A stretch of 64,000 bases of DNA from Clitoria ternatea (lineage: Eukaryota; Streptophyta; Magnoliopsida; Fabales; Fabaceae): contig CM075669.1 of assembly GCA_037962975.1 (NCBI GenBank), forward strand, positions 251,199,351 through 251,263,350. The letters run 5' to 3'. Both the position numbers and the translations under genes were made by a program. Shown here piece by piece: positions 34,628 to 45,294 of this stretch. How positions within the stretch are numbered: the first letter of the stretch is position 1; every line of letters begins with the position of its first letter. Under the pieces are notes generated by a model. That model saw only the letters and a program-made list of their open reading frames with translations. It searched no databases and was not told the origin of the DNA.

Positions 34628-35033
34628 TAATCGATTAGGGCAACTATGCTAATCGATTAGGAGCATTCTGTTTTTGGAAGAGATTGCATCAGGGCACAAG
34701 CTAATCGATTACAGCAATGAAGCTAATCGATTATGAAGCTACTGGAATTAATCTAATCGACTACGCACTTGATGTAATCGATTACAACTGTCAAAAATGA
34801 AATTAAATGCATCAGGTATAATGGCTAATCGATTAAGGGAAGTTACACAATCGATTAGGAGGCTACTGGAATTAAGGTAATCGATTACCAGACATGCTAA
34901 TCGATTAGGAAGCTGTGAAATCAAATTAAATGCATCAGGTACAGATGATAATCGATTACAGGAAAAGAAATAATCGATTATGGACCCTCTGACTTGAAGA
35001 TAATCGATTACAACGTGAGGGTGTAATCGATTA
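34628..35033. repeat. TAATCGATTA palindrome array in 5' LTR of copia copy III
   Basis: Fourteen sites lie in about 405 bases, twelve of them the exact 10-mer. The variants are TAATCGACTA and CAATCGATTA. Spacing is irregular, 10-50 bases. The array ends 120 bases before the TATA box, so it lies in U3. Confidence 0.92.
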
Positions 35034-35152
35034 CACTAGTGGAAAAACACATTTAAGTGGGAAACCAGCTCATGTCTCCACCATTCTTCAAAATCCCACT
35101 AAGTGCAACGGCTAGGAAGAAGAAGGGCACACCTCAACACCTCAAATAGCTC

Positions 35153-35160
35153 TATAAATT
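35153..35160 (+). promoter_or_regulatory. TATA box of copia copy III 5' LTR
   Basis: TATAAATT in the context AGCTCTATAAATTGAAGAGG. The same box occurs at 43450-43457 in the 3' LTR. Confidence 0.75.
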
Positions 35161-35915
35161 GAAGAGGAACACAAGCACAAAGATACACCAACAAGCTACA
35201 AATCCTTTGCTCTATTTTGTGCTTTGTAAGCCCTATTTCTTGTATCTTGAATTTCATTTGTATATCCTCTCATCTTGAGAGATTAGAAAGTGTGTGAGCT
35301 ATCATTTGTATATTCACTCTATTAAGAGAGTTACTTCCTTGTAAACACTACATCAAAACACCAAAGTTCACTCTAGGTTGAGTGGTTACAAAGGTTGAGG
35401 CTCAACCTTTGGGATATTGTAAGATTGAGAGATTGGGTGGGTTGCCCTTATACTTGTGAGGATTGGGTTCTTGAGTGTGGGACACTAGGAAGCTGCAATT
35501 GGTCAAAGTTGTATCTCTAGTCTACAATAGTGGAAAATCCTCTAAGTGGGTTGCTTAAAGGCGAGACGTACACCGGATTGGTGGAACTCGTTAAATCGGT
35601 TTGCAAAGCTCTTCTCCCTTACTCTTTTACTTTCATATACTGCACTTAATTGGCTTGTGTTGATTGATTGTGGCTTGCATACTTGAACTTGTTTAAATTG
35701 GTAAATCTTGAAGACTGCACACCAAGTGTTTGTTTAATTGTCTCAGCTATATTTACCTTTGTTTTGCATTGCATATTTCACTAAACTTTATTTCACTTGC
35801 ATAATCTTGTAAATTTGTATATAAGAATCAAGTTCAAAGGTATTCCAACTAAAAGTTTTAAAAACTCAATTCACCCCCCCCCCCTCTTGAGTATTGAGAC
35901 CACTTGAATAACAAG

Positions 35916-35927
35916 TGGTATCAGAGC
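35916..35927 (+). other. Primer binding site (initiator Met tRNA), copia copy III
   Basis: TGGTATCAGAGC, two bases after the LTR end at 35913. Confidence 0.92.
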
Positions 35928-35970
35928 TTGACTCTTGGTAGATCAAGCTTAACAGCTTCAAGAGATAAAA

Positions 35971-37629
35971 ATGGCCTCAAATTCTCTAAACCTTTTTCCT
36001 GAGGGTGGTGCTACAAATCGACCTCCCGCTTTCAATGGGGAAGGTTATACCTTTTGGAAAGAGAGAATGAAAATCTTCATTCAATCAGTTGACTTAAGAG
36101 TGTGGAATGCCATTGAAAATGGTCCTTTTATACCTATGCATACTGTTGATGATAAACTAGTTGAAAAACCTATGGATAATTGGACTAGTGAAGAAGAGAA
36201 GAAAGTACAATACAATTACAAGGCTAAAAATCTAATTACTCTTGCACTAGGACCAGATGAATTTTTCCAAGTAATCACTTGTAAATCCGCCAAGGAAATG
36301 TGGGATACTCTTCAAGTAACCCATGAAGGTACAAATGATGTTAAAGACTCTAAGATTAGTACACTAACTAGTCAATATGAGTGCTTTAGATTAAACTCTC
36401 ATGAATCAATTGTTGATATGCAAAAAAGATTCACTATCATCATTAATCAACTCATTACACTTGGAAAGACTTACACTAACAAAGAGCTCATTCATAAAGT
36501 GTTGAAAAGTCTTAACAGAGAATGGCAACCGCTAGTTACCGCCATCAAACAATCTCCTAGCATAAACGAAATGTCTCTTGCCACACTATTTGGTAAGTTG
36601 CAGGAACAGGAACAAGAGCTGAAAGAATTAAAGATGGCGGAAGAGGAAGAAAAATCTTCCAAGAAAAAAGGTCTCGCTCTCAAGGCCACTCCCATAAATG
36701 AAGAAGAATCCGGAAGTGAACTTGATGAAGAAGAAGAGTTTGGACTATTTGTGAAACGCTTCGGGAAATTCATGAAAGGCAAACGCTTCCAAAGAAGCTT
36801 CAAAAACCCAAGTAAGAAACCTATCACTAAAGAAAATTCTTCCTCACCCAATTGTTTTGAATGTGGCAAGGAAGGGCACTTCAAAGCGGATTGCCCAAAT
36901 CTTAAGAAGAAGGGAAAAGAGAAAAGAGGAAGAAGGAGAGCATATATAGCATGGGATGAAAATGAGATAAGCAGCTCGGATGACTCAGAAAATGAAGAAG
37001 CAAACCTTTGCCTCATGGCCAACCACCAAGAAGAAGATGATGAGGTAAACTTCCATGACTTAGATAAGGATGAATTACTTGATGCTCTAGAGGAATTGTA
37101 TGATAAATTTACAAAAGTCTCCAATAGACTTAAGGTGTCTATAAAAACTAGTGACACTCTAGAGATGTACCTTATGGAGGTTTGCAAAGAGAATGAATGC
37201 TTAAAAGAAGAATTGAAAAACGCTCAAACATGCTCCAAAAGTAAACCTTGTGATTTTGCTAAGAAATGTGTTGATCTAGAAAATAAAGTCCTAGATCTAA
37301 ACAAAACCTTAGAGAGGTTTACAAATGGTAGAGATAATCTGAATGTACTACTTGGAAATCAAAGATGCATGTTTGACAAAACTGGTTTAGGGTACAATTC
37401 TGTTAAAAAGGAAAAGCATTACAAAAACTTCTTTGTACCCCCTATGAGATCATCTTCGCCCTTTATGAAATGCAATCATTGTGGATTCAAAGGTCATAAC
37501 TCTTCAAATTGCAATATTAGAAAATTAGGGCCAAAGGTTATAAGAAAGGTGTGGGTTCCCAAAGGGACATTACCACAAGCTAACCTTAAAGGACCCAACA
37601 TAAAATGGGTACCTAGTTCTCTAAACTAA
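35971..37629 (+). CDS. gag: Copia copy III gag (552 residues, intact)
   Basis: Start ATG 44 bases after the primer site, with MASNSLNLFPEGGATNRP shared by all three copies. The N-terminal domain (FWKERMKIFIQSVDLRVW) and the helical capsid-like region (to about residue 200, with SKISTLTSQYECF) are intact. A Lys/Glu-rich stretch follows and then a CCHC zinc knuckle, CFECGKEGHFKADC, near residue 295. A long coiled-coil-like segment spans about residues 350-470. A second knuckle, CNHCGFKGHNSSNC, lies near residue 500. Gag would package the RNA into cytoplasmic particles. The ORF stops after VPSSLN at 37627-37629. Pol begins 17 bases later in the +1 frame, an arrangement kept in copies I and II. 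No damage is visible. Confidence 0.92.
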   Translation: MASNSLNLFPEGGATNRPPAFNGEGYTFWKERMKIFIQSVDLRVWNAIENGPFIPMHTVDDKLVEKPMDNWTSEEEKKVQYNYKAKNLITLALGPDEFFQVITCKSAKEMWDTLQVTHEGTNDVKDSKISTLTSQYECFRLNSHESIVDMQKRFTIIINQLITLGKTYTNKELIHKVLKSLNREWQPLVTAIKQSPSINEMSLATLFGKLQEQEQELKELKMAEEEEKSSKKKGLALKATPINEEESGSELDEEEEFGLFVKRFGKFMKGKRFQRSFKNPSKKPITKENSSSPNCFECGKEGHFKADCPNLKKKGKEKRGRRRAYIAWDENEISSSDDSENEEANLCLMANHQEEDDEVNFHDLDKDELLDALEELYDKFTKVSNRLKVSIKTSDTLEMYLMEVCKENECLKEELKNAQTCSKSKPCDFAKKCVDLENKVLDLNKTLERFTNGRDNLNVLLGNQRCMFDKTGLGYNSVKKEKHYKNFFVPPMRSSSPFMKCNHCGFKGHNSSNCNIRKLGPKVIRKVWVPKGTLPQANLKGPNIKWVPSSLN

Positions 37630-37642
37630 TCTTGTTTTGTAG

Positions 37643-40600
37643 GTATGCTTCAAGGCAAGCAACACCCATTGGTACTTGGATAGTGGGTGTTCAAAGCATA
37701 TGACGGGAGACATAAGCAAGTTTACATCATTCACTCCCAAGAGAAAAGGAAGTGTCACCTACGGAGACAACACCAAAGGAAGGATCCTAGGCATCGGAAA
37801 TATAGGTAAGAATTCTTCCACATCCATAAGTGACGTGTTGTATGTTGAAGGCCTCAAACATAATCTACTTAGCATAAGTCAATTATGTGACAAAGGATAT
37901 AGAGTTTTGTTTGAATCAAATTATTGCATAATTGAGCATAAGACTAATAAGGAAGTTAAGTTTGTAGGCCAAAGAATTGATAATATTTACATGATTGATA
38001 TGGATAGTTTGTCTACAAATGATGAACAATGCTTCATTTCAAAAGAGGATGAAACTTGGCTATGGCATAGGAGAATAACTCATATACATGTAGACCATTT
38101 GAACAAACTTGTTTCCAAAGAATTAGTAATTGGTTTACCAAAGCTTAAGTTTGAAAATAGATTTTGTGATGCATGTCAAAAGGGAAAACAAGTAAAGGCA
38201 TCTTTTCAATCCAAAAACATTGTTTCCACACAAAGGCCTTTACAACTTTTGCACATGGACTTATTTGGACCATCCAAAATCAAAAGCTTTGGAGGCAATT
38301 ACTATGGTCTAGTTATCGTAGATGACTATTCTAGATATACATGGACATTGTTTCTTGCTCATAAAAATGAAGCTTATCATGCATTCAAGAAACTTGCAAA
38401 GATTATCCAAAATGAGCAAAATTCTAAAATTACATCCATTAGAACCGATCATGGGGAAGAATTTGAAAATCAATCTTTTGAAAAGTTTTGCGAAAAACAT
38501 GGTATTAATCACAATTTTTCAGCTCCTAGAACTCCACAACAAAATGGAGTAGTTGAAAGGAAAAATAGATCTTTAGTGGAGCTTGCTAGAACCATGCTAA
38601 ATGAAAACCATATTGCAAAACATTTTTGGGCCGATGCGGTAAACACCGCGTGTTATGTTATGAATAGGTGTTTAATAAGGCCTATTTTAAAGAAAACCCC
38701 TATGAACTTTACAAGGGTAGAAAACCCAACATTGCACACTTTCATATTTTTGGATGTAAATGTTTTGTGCTCAATAATAGAAAGGATAATCTAGGAAAGT
38801 TTGATGCCAAATCTGATGAGGCAACCTTCCTAGGATACTCTCAATCTAGTAAATCTTATAGATTATTCAACAAACGCACGAATACCATAGAAGAATCCAT
38901 TCATGTTAAATTTGATGAAAATAGCCATAACCCTCCGAGAAAGGAAGATGTTGATGATCTTGTAGGTACTCTTCAAGAATTGACCATTGATGACAAGGAA
39001 GGAGAAATCAAAGACACAAATAAAGCCAAACATGAGGAACCATAACATTGGATCACTTTGAAGGATCATCCCTTGGACAAAATCATTGGAGAAATAACCA
39101 AAGGGGTAAATACTCGAAATGCCATTAGAAATGCATGCAATCACTTAGCTTTTGTATCTCAAATTGAACCCAAAAATATTGATGAAGCCATTATTGATGA
39201 ACATTGGATGTTGGCCATGCAAGAAGAATTAAACCAATTTGAAAGAAATGAAGTTTGGGAACTTGTGCCAAGACCCAATGACCATCTAATAATAGGCACC
39301 AAATGCGTTTTTAGAAATAAGTTAGATGAAAATGGTTTAATAACAAGAAACAAAGCTAGACTAGTTGCAAAGGGATACAATCAAGAAGAGGGAATAGATT
39401 ATGAAGAAACGTATACTCCCGTAGCTAGGTTAGAAGCCATTAGGTTATTGTTAGCTTTTGCATGCTGTATGGACTTTAAACTTTATCAAATGGATGTCAA
39501 AAGTGCATTTTTAAACGGCTTTATCCAAGAAGAAGTTTATGTAGATCAACCTCCCGGCTTCGAAAATCATAAATTTCCAAACCATGTCTTTAAACTGAGA
39601 AAAGCCTTATATGGTTTAAAACAAGCTCCAAGAGCTTGGTATGAAAGACTGAGTAAATTCCTTTTAGAACACAATTTTGAAAGAGGAAAGGTTGATACTA
39701 CACTGTTTATAAAACGTAAAAATAATGACATTCTTTTGGTACAAATTTATGTTGATGATATAATATTCGGTGCTACTAATGAAAATCTTTGTCAAGAGTT
39801 TGCCAAGATTATGCAGAATGAGTTTGAAATGTCCTTGATGGGAGAACTCACCTTCTTCCTTGGATTACAAATAAAACAAGCAAATGATGGAACGTTCATT
39901 AGTCAAACTAAGTATTGTAAAGAACTACTCAAAAGGTTTGAAATGGACAAGGCAAACGAAATAGCCACACCCATGAGCACATCTTGCTATTTAGACAAAG
40001 ATGAAAAGGGTAAGGACATTGAAATCACTAAATATCGAGGTATGATTGGATCCTTACTTTATTTAACTGCTAGTAGGCCCGATATTATGTTTGTGGTATA
40101 CATGTGTGCTAGATATCAAGCATGTCCTAAAGAATCACACTTAACTGCCGTAAAAAGAATTTTGAAATATCTTGTGGGTACTCAAAATGTTGGTTTGTGG
40201 TATCCCAAAGGCGTTGAATGTAATCTTTTAGGATATTCCGACTCTGACTTTGCGGGCTGTAAACTTGATAGAAAAAGTACTAGCGGCACATGTCATTTAC
40301 TTGGTAGCTCCCTTGTTTCTTGGCATAGTAAGAAGCAAGCAACTGTTGCATTATCGACGGCTGAGGCAGAATATGTAGCCGCCGGTAGTTGTTGTGCTCA
40401 AATTCTTTGGATGAGACAACAACTTCTTGATTTCGGCATTGTCTTAAACAAAGTACCCATCAAATGTGATAATACTAGTGCTATTAATATCTCAAAAAAT
40501 CCTGTAATGCACTCTAGAACCAAGCATATTGAGATTAGACATCACTTCATTAGAGACCATGTATTAAAAGGGGATTGTGTACTTGAGCATGTTGAAACTT

Positions 40601-40701
40601 CTAGGCAACTAGCAGATATCTTTACAAAACCCTTGGCTAGAGAACAATTCATCCACATTAGAAGAGAATTAGGCATTCTTGACATGTCAAATTATGTTTG
40701 A
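37643..40701 (+). pseudogene. pol: Copia copy III pol (protease, integrase, RT, RNase H), two lesions
   Basis: The frame opens after a stop at 37640. The protease site WYLDSGCSKHMTGD is near 37676. The integrase zinc region is LWHRRITHIH, then CDACQKGK. The integrase core has D in MDLFGPSKI, D in RTDHGEEFENQ and E in NGVVERKNRS. A one-base loss near 38697 (KKTP region) shifts the frame, and a stop at 39043-39045 stands where sister copies have Gln. From 39058 the frame is open to 40701. RT has LYQMDVKSAFLNGFIQEEVYVDQPP split by normal spacing, and YVDDIIFG. RNase H has YSDSDFAGCKLDRKSTSG and STAEAEYVAA. The tail ends HIRRELGILDMSNYV. The length fits a full copia pol. Only the two lesions keep it from being complete. 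Confidence 0.92.
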
Positions 40702-41265
40702 ATGATGGAGTATTTTGATAAAAACTATGTTGCATGGCATGATTAGATGAATGGTGTGACTTATTAATATTACATTTCATGTTTGCAACCTTGCTGTATG
40801 AAAACCTGAAGTTTTTGAACCAATAATCGATTATATGCATCCTCACAATCGATTAAACAGCCTCTGTTTCAGGTATAAAACGTCTCCTCTTCTCCATAAT
40901 CGATTACCATCTTGCTCCAATCGATTAGGACGTTTCTGTTTCCTTTATAATCGATTATGACAAAGATCTAATCGATTACACTCTGCACGAAACATTTAGA
41001 ATTCCCCAGAAACAGTGAGCTAATCGATTACACTCTGTCTCGTAATCGATTAGCCTCGATTCTGAAGAGTCAATATTGCAATTTCCAAGGCCTACTCGAA
41101 CCACTCCCTCTCTTAACTCACTTCACTCCTTCCTAAACCTAACTCTCACCTATAAATACCCCTCTCCTCACCCTCTCATCTCACACTACCTCCTTCCTCT
41201 CAAATCTCTCAAAAACTCTCAAGCATTCTCCTTTTCTCTTCATCTTCTTCTTTGCATTCTTCACC
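40702..41265 (+). other. Spacer between copia copy III pol and the third ORF
   Basis: Untranslated DNA with eight TAATCGATTA-type sites at 40824-41052, followed by a CT-rich leader (41060-41250) upstream of the ATG at 41266. A TATAAATA near 41150-41157 lies about 110 bases before that ATG and could be a promoter for the third ORF. Confidence 0.6.
40824..41052. repeat. TAATCGATTA palindrome array in 3' spacer of copia copy III
   Basis: Eight sites lie in 229 bases (TAATCGATTA or CAATCGATTA), separated by 15-40 bases. The intervening text is unlike that of the LTR array, so only the motif is shared. Confidence 0.9.
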
Positions 41266-42384
41266 ATGTCTTCATCCCACACTGCTAAGAGAGCACGATC
41301 CTCCATGGCTCAGGCCCATAACCCCCTTGACTTCTCAAGGTTCTTCTCTTCCCCTAGAGACCTTCAAAATTTTGTGAAAAACTTTTCTGAAAAGGAAATA
41401 ATGACTCCTCACTTCACTATTGCCGACACCTTCGATAACCCCAGCCTAACCTTCACCCAAAGCCTTCACCACTACAACCTCTTTCCCTTCCTCTCCCTCA
41501 AGGAAGAAGAGTACTACCCTGAACTCATAAGGGTATTCTACTGCAACCTCCGACTTGTCAATGGGATGGTTGAATCCAAAGTGAAGAACGCAACCATCAA
41601 ACTCATCAATGCTCAATTTGCGGAAATCTCCTAGCTACCTCTCAACAATGCTGATTTTGATGGAGGAGAACCAGAAGACGAATGGGGCTTCAATGCTCTA
41701 ACTGCTCGTCAATCCTTGTGGAAAGCTGACCGCCCCAGGAGCAACCACAAACTGGTAGGACATTTGACCATGAACAACCGTCTGCTTCACTTTTTCTTGG
41801 TCAAAATGATAGTTCCTCGTGGTGGGAACTATGCCTTGGTGGAAGAGGATGATGTCCTCTTGATGTGGGTAATGCTGAACCACAAGGAGATTAACTGGGT
41901 TCAGTTGGTCAAATTCTATATGCGTCACGCAAAGGACCAACAAAAACTCCCTTATGGTATTCTCCTTACTAAAATTTTCAAATATTGTGGAGTAGACTTG
42001 GCTAGAGAATTATCAGAAAAAGTGCCTCCAAGAGCTTGCATTGGCACCCATCACCTCACCAAAATGGGTCTTGTTTTTACGCATGGAGCATGGTACTCAC
42101 GAATGGAGGGCATTGATGCCAACATTCCCTTCGAAGCTCCTGCTGAAGAAGAACCCGTTCCTCCTCCTCCTCAACCATAAGCTGCACCTCAAGCCTCTTC
42201 ATCTGCTCCTGCTGACCTCTTTGCATCACTCTACGCCCATCTTGACCGCCGCTTCGATCGCCTTGAAAACTCCCTTCAAGAGTTCTCAATGACCGAGCAG
42301 CAACATTTTGAGATGATGCAACAGCGTTATGAAGAGCTGTCCCATCAAATCGCTGAAATTCGTTTCTTTAATCCGGATAATTAG
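41266..42384 (+). pseudogene. Copia copy III third ORF in envelope position (putative plant transposon protein)
   Basis: One frame runs from ATG 41266 (MSSSHTAKRARS) to a stop at 42382-42384, with a TAG at 41632-41634 and a TAA at 42178-42180 inside. Without these it would be 372 residues. The N-terminus is basic and serine-rich. The middle carries YYPELIRVFYCNLRLVNG, NRLLHFFLVKMIVPRGGNYA and WVQLVKFYMRHA. A proline-rich linker (PAEEEPVPPPPQP) is followed by a helical C-terminus (DLFASLYAHLDRRFDRLENS). SIRE elements have an env-like ORF in this place. I see no clear signal peptide or transmembrane anchor. The wording instead recalls the 'putative plant transposon protein' family, to which the Athila ORF at 3337 may also belong. 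Its role is unknown. Confidence 0.75.
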
Positions 42385-42813
42385 ATCCATTTTTCATGTG
42401 TTGTTTAGGTTGTTTTTGTTCTTTTTCAATCCTGCACTTTTGCTTCATGTAATTCCCTACTTTATGTTTTGCTAGTTCAATAAACTTTTCCGTTCATAAT
42501 ATATCTCTTTAGTTGCACTGTTTATTTTTGATGATTCCAAAGGGGGAGAAGTATTATTAAATGTGTTCATATCTTGTTTAACTTATCTTGTTTAAAATCT
42601 GAAAAAGATTGCCAAAGGATTAATAAATTCTTTTTGATAGGGGGAGATTTACTAAGAGATAAGAGAAAATTAGATAAAGATGCTGACTATGATTAAGAGA
42701 TAATGCAGCAGATATGTTTTTGCAAAGAGATAAAATTAGAGATAAGATTGACTTTTTAAAACTAACAACCCTCAAGAGATGAACATAGTTATCATCATCA
42801 AAAAGGGGGAGAA
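42385..42813 (+). other. 3' untranslated region of copia copy III with three polypurine tracts
   Basis: AAAGGGGGAGAA lies at 42539-42550, AGGGGGAGA at 42639-42647 and AAAAGGGGGAGAA at 42801-42813. Only the last abuts the LTR. Repeated polypurine tracts upstream of the 3' LTR are reported for Sireviruses. Confidence 0.75.
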
Positions 42814-44206
42814 TGTGTTTGAATGTGTATACAGGTTCAGGAATTTTGATAATGACAAAAACACTCTTGAAGAAATCTGTGCAAAAACAAAGACATGGAA
42901 CCAGGTGTTGAGAAACAGCGAAGCTAATCGATTAGGGCAACTATGCTAATCGATTAGGAGCATTCTGTTTTTGGAAGAGATTGTATCAGGGCACAAGCTA
43001 ATCGATTACAGCAATGAAGCTAATCGATTATGAAGCTACTGGAATTAATCTAATCGACTACGCACTTGATGTAATCGATTACAACTATCAAAAATGAAAT
43101 TAAATGCATCAGGTATAATGGCTAATCGATTAAGGGAAGTTACACAATCGATTAGGAGGCTACTGGAATTAAGGTAATCGATTACCAGACATGCTAATCG
43201 ATTAGGAAGCTGTGAAATCAAATTAAATGCATCAGGTACAGATGATAATTGATTACAGGAAAAGAAATAATCGATTATGGACCCTCTGACTTGAAGATAA
43301 TCGATTACAACGCGAGGGTATAATCGATTACACTAGTGGAAAAACACATTTAAGTGGGAAACCAGCTCATGTCTCCACCATTCTTCAAAATCCCACTAAG
43401 TGCAACGGCTAGGAAGAAGAAGGGCACACCTCAACACCTCAAATAGCTCTATAAATTGAAGAGGAACACAAGCACAAAGATACACCAACAAGCTACAAAT
43501 CCTTTGCTCTATTTTGTGCTTTGTAAGCCCTATTTCTTGTATCTTGAATTTCATTTGTATATCCTCTCATCTTGAGAGATTAGAAAGTGTGTGAGCTATC
43601 ATTTGTATATTCACTCTATTGAGAGAGTTACTTGCTTGTAAACACTACATCAAAACACCAAAGTTCACTCTAGGTTGAGTGGTTACAAAGGTTGAGGCTC
43701 AACCTTTGGGATATTGTGAGATTGAGAGATTGGGTGGGTTGCCCTTATACTTGTGAGGATTGGGTTCTTGAGTGTGGGACACTAGGAAGCCACAATTGCT
43801 CAAAGTTGTATCTCTAGTCTACAATAGTGGAAAATCCTCTAAGTGGGTTGCTTAGAGGCGAGACGTACACCGGATTGGTGGAACTCGTTAAATCGGTTTG
43901 CAAAGCTCTTCTCCCTTACTCTTTTACTTTCATATACTGCACTTAATTGGCTTGTGTTAATTGATTGTGGCTTGCATACTTGAACTTGTTTAAATTGGTA
44001 AATCTTGAAGACTGCACACCAAGTGTTTGTTTAATTGTCTCAGCTATATTTACCTTTGTTTTGCATTGCATATTTCACTAAACTTTATTTCACTTGCATA
44101 ATCTTGTAAATTTGTATATAAGAATCAAGTTCAAAGGTATTCCAACTAAAAGTTTTAAAAACTCAATTCACCCCCCCTCTTGAGTATTGAGGCCACTTGA
44201 ATAACA
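42814..44206 (+). repeat. Copia copy III 3' LTR
   Basis: Nearly identical partner of 34517-35913, ending TTGAATAACA with a 7-C run. It carries the same palindrome array at 42925-43330, in which one site has decayed from TAATCGATTA to TAATTGATTA. Confidence 0.95.
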
Positions 44207-44211
44207 AAACC

Positions 44212-44826
44212 TTGCAATGATATTTTTATAAACAAAACGTCGGGTCTTGGTGGAAGTGATATGCACCACTAGCTCGACCTCAATCCACTTGGTGAAGTAA
44301 TCAACTCTAATGATTAAGTATTTGATGCCTCCTGGGGCTATAGGGAAAGGACCCAAGATGTCCAATCCCCACTGGTAGAATGGCCAAGGCATTATAGAAA
44401 TGGACAATTCTTCCTCCAATGTGTGGTACGGGTTGGTAAATTTTCGGCACGGGTCATACTTTTGGACATATTTTGTAGTATCATTGTTTATCGTCGGCCA
44501 CCGATATCCAACCTAGAGTATCTTTAACATTAAACTTCATGATCCAGTGTGATATTCACATGGCCCCTTATAGACCTCCTTCATGACCTCCTAGACCTCA
44601 TTCTCATCCCTTTTACTCTATTCCTTTTAGAATCATCAAGAGAGAATTGGCCATTTACCAGATACCAAACAAATGGTATAACTCAAGAGTCTTCGTTGAA
44701 GGCGCGGGCGTGGATAGCATAAAAAAAGGATGCATAAGAGATACTAGGCTACATTAAGGTATTCTAAATCATCATGGTTGTGCACCCAGCTTTCTTTGTG
44801 CTAACTAACATTAAGAAGATATCAGC
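44212..44826 (-). pseudogene. Tat integrase, N-terminal and core fragment
   Basis: On the minus strand from about 44530 one reads GYRWPTINNDT, then KYDPCRKFTNPYH, which is the zinc finger with one Cys lost. The core follows: PWPFYQWGLDILGPFPIAPGG, YLIIRVDYFTKWIEVE and KNIIARF. The first catalytic Asp is in GLDILGPF. The copia insertion at 44206 cuts the core, which resumes at 34516. Upstream, 44530-44826 is a degraded linker to RNase H. Confidence 0.82.
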
Positions 44827-45291
44827 TCAGGTATTTTCTTCCCTTGGTACATGCTTGAAAGTAATGGTTTGTAACCTTTCCTTTAAGTTATTAACACAAG
44901 ATAAATATTGTTGCAATAAAGGTTCCTTCGACTGATATTCTTCCAGAATCTGGGAAATAACCAACTGAGAATCGTTGCATAATGTCACTATCTTTGGTCC
45001 AATATCTAGAGTCACCCTGAGTCCCGTGAGATAAGCCTCGTATTCAACTTGGTTGTTTGAGGTTATAAAGTTGAAATGCAATGAGATTTCGAGGTGGACC
45101 CCGTCATTGCTTTTAACCACGACTCTAACTCTGCACGCTTTATTACTGGAGGATTCATCAATGTACACCATCCAGTGGGAACCTGATTCTTCAAAATTCA
45201 AACCAATGAGCTCCATAATGAAGTTTGCTAGCACTTGAGCTTTATTGGCGCTTTGAGGTTTATACATGATGTCAAACTCAGACAACTCCAT
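44827..45291 (-). pseudogene. Tat second RNase H (archaeal type)
   Basis: A 154-codon open frame on the minus strand. After FDIMYKPQSANKAQVLANF, the end of the RT connection, comes an RNase H with WMVYIDESSSN (first Asp), NNQVEYEAYLTGLRVTLD (Glu) and LCNDSQLVISQI (second Asp). A second RNase H of this kind, in addition to the Ty3 one, is characteristic of Tat/Ogre elements. The domain seems free of stops, but the genes on both sides are broken. Confidence 0.8.
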
Positions 45292-45294
45292 TGC

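Larger units (their letters stand above)
34517..35913 (+). repeat. Copia copy III 5' LTR
   Basis: It starts TGTGTTTGAATG and ends TTGAATAACA. It has the palindrome array at 34628-35033 and a TATA box at 35153. A run of 11 C lies near the 3' end, just before TCTTGAGTATTGAG. Confidence 0.95.
34512..44211 (+). mobile_element. Full-length Sirevirus-like Ty1/copia element, copy III (youngest)
   Basis: LTRs are at 34517-35913 and 42814-44206, flanked by AAACC at 34512-34516 and 44207-44211. Inside are a Met-tRNA primer site, gag, pol, a TAATCGATTA array, an extra ORF in the envelope position and polypurine tracts. The LTRs differ by about 16 substitutions counted by eye (close to 1%), nearly all transitions. 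Their 4-base length difference is accounted for by a run of C (11 versus 7). This is a recent insertion into the old Tat integrase. Pol has one frameshift and one stop, and the third ORF has two stops, so it could move only with helper proteins. The order and the extra ORF fit the SIRE/Maximus lineage. Confidence 0.95.

Noticed and set aside
36492..37187. Long open frame on the minus strand
   Set aside because: It is the antisense shadow of the intact gag gene with its Glu/Lys-rich codons and has no domain of its own.
41266..41634. Independent host gene
   Set aside because: It lies between copia pol and the 3' LTR of an element with intact boundaries, and the frame continues beyond the stop.
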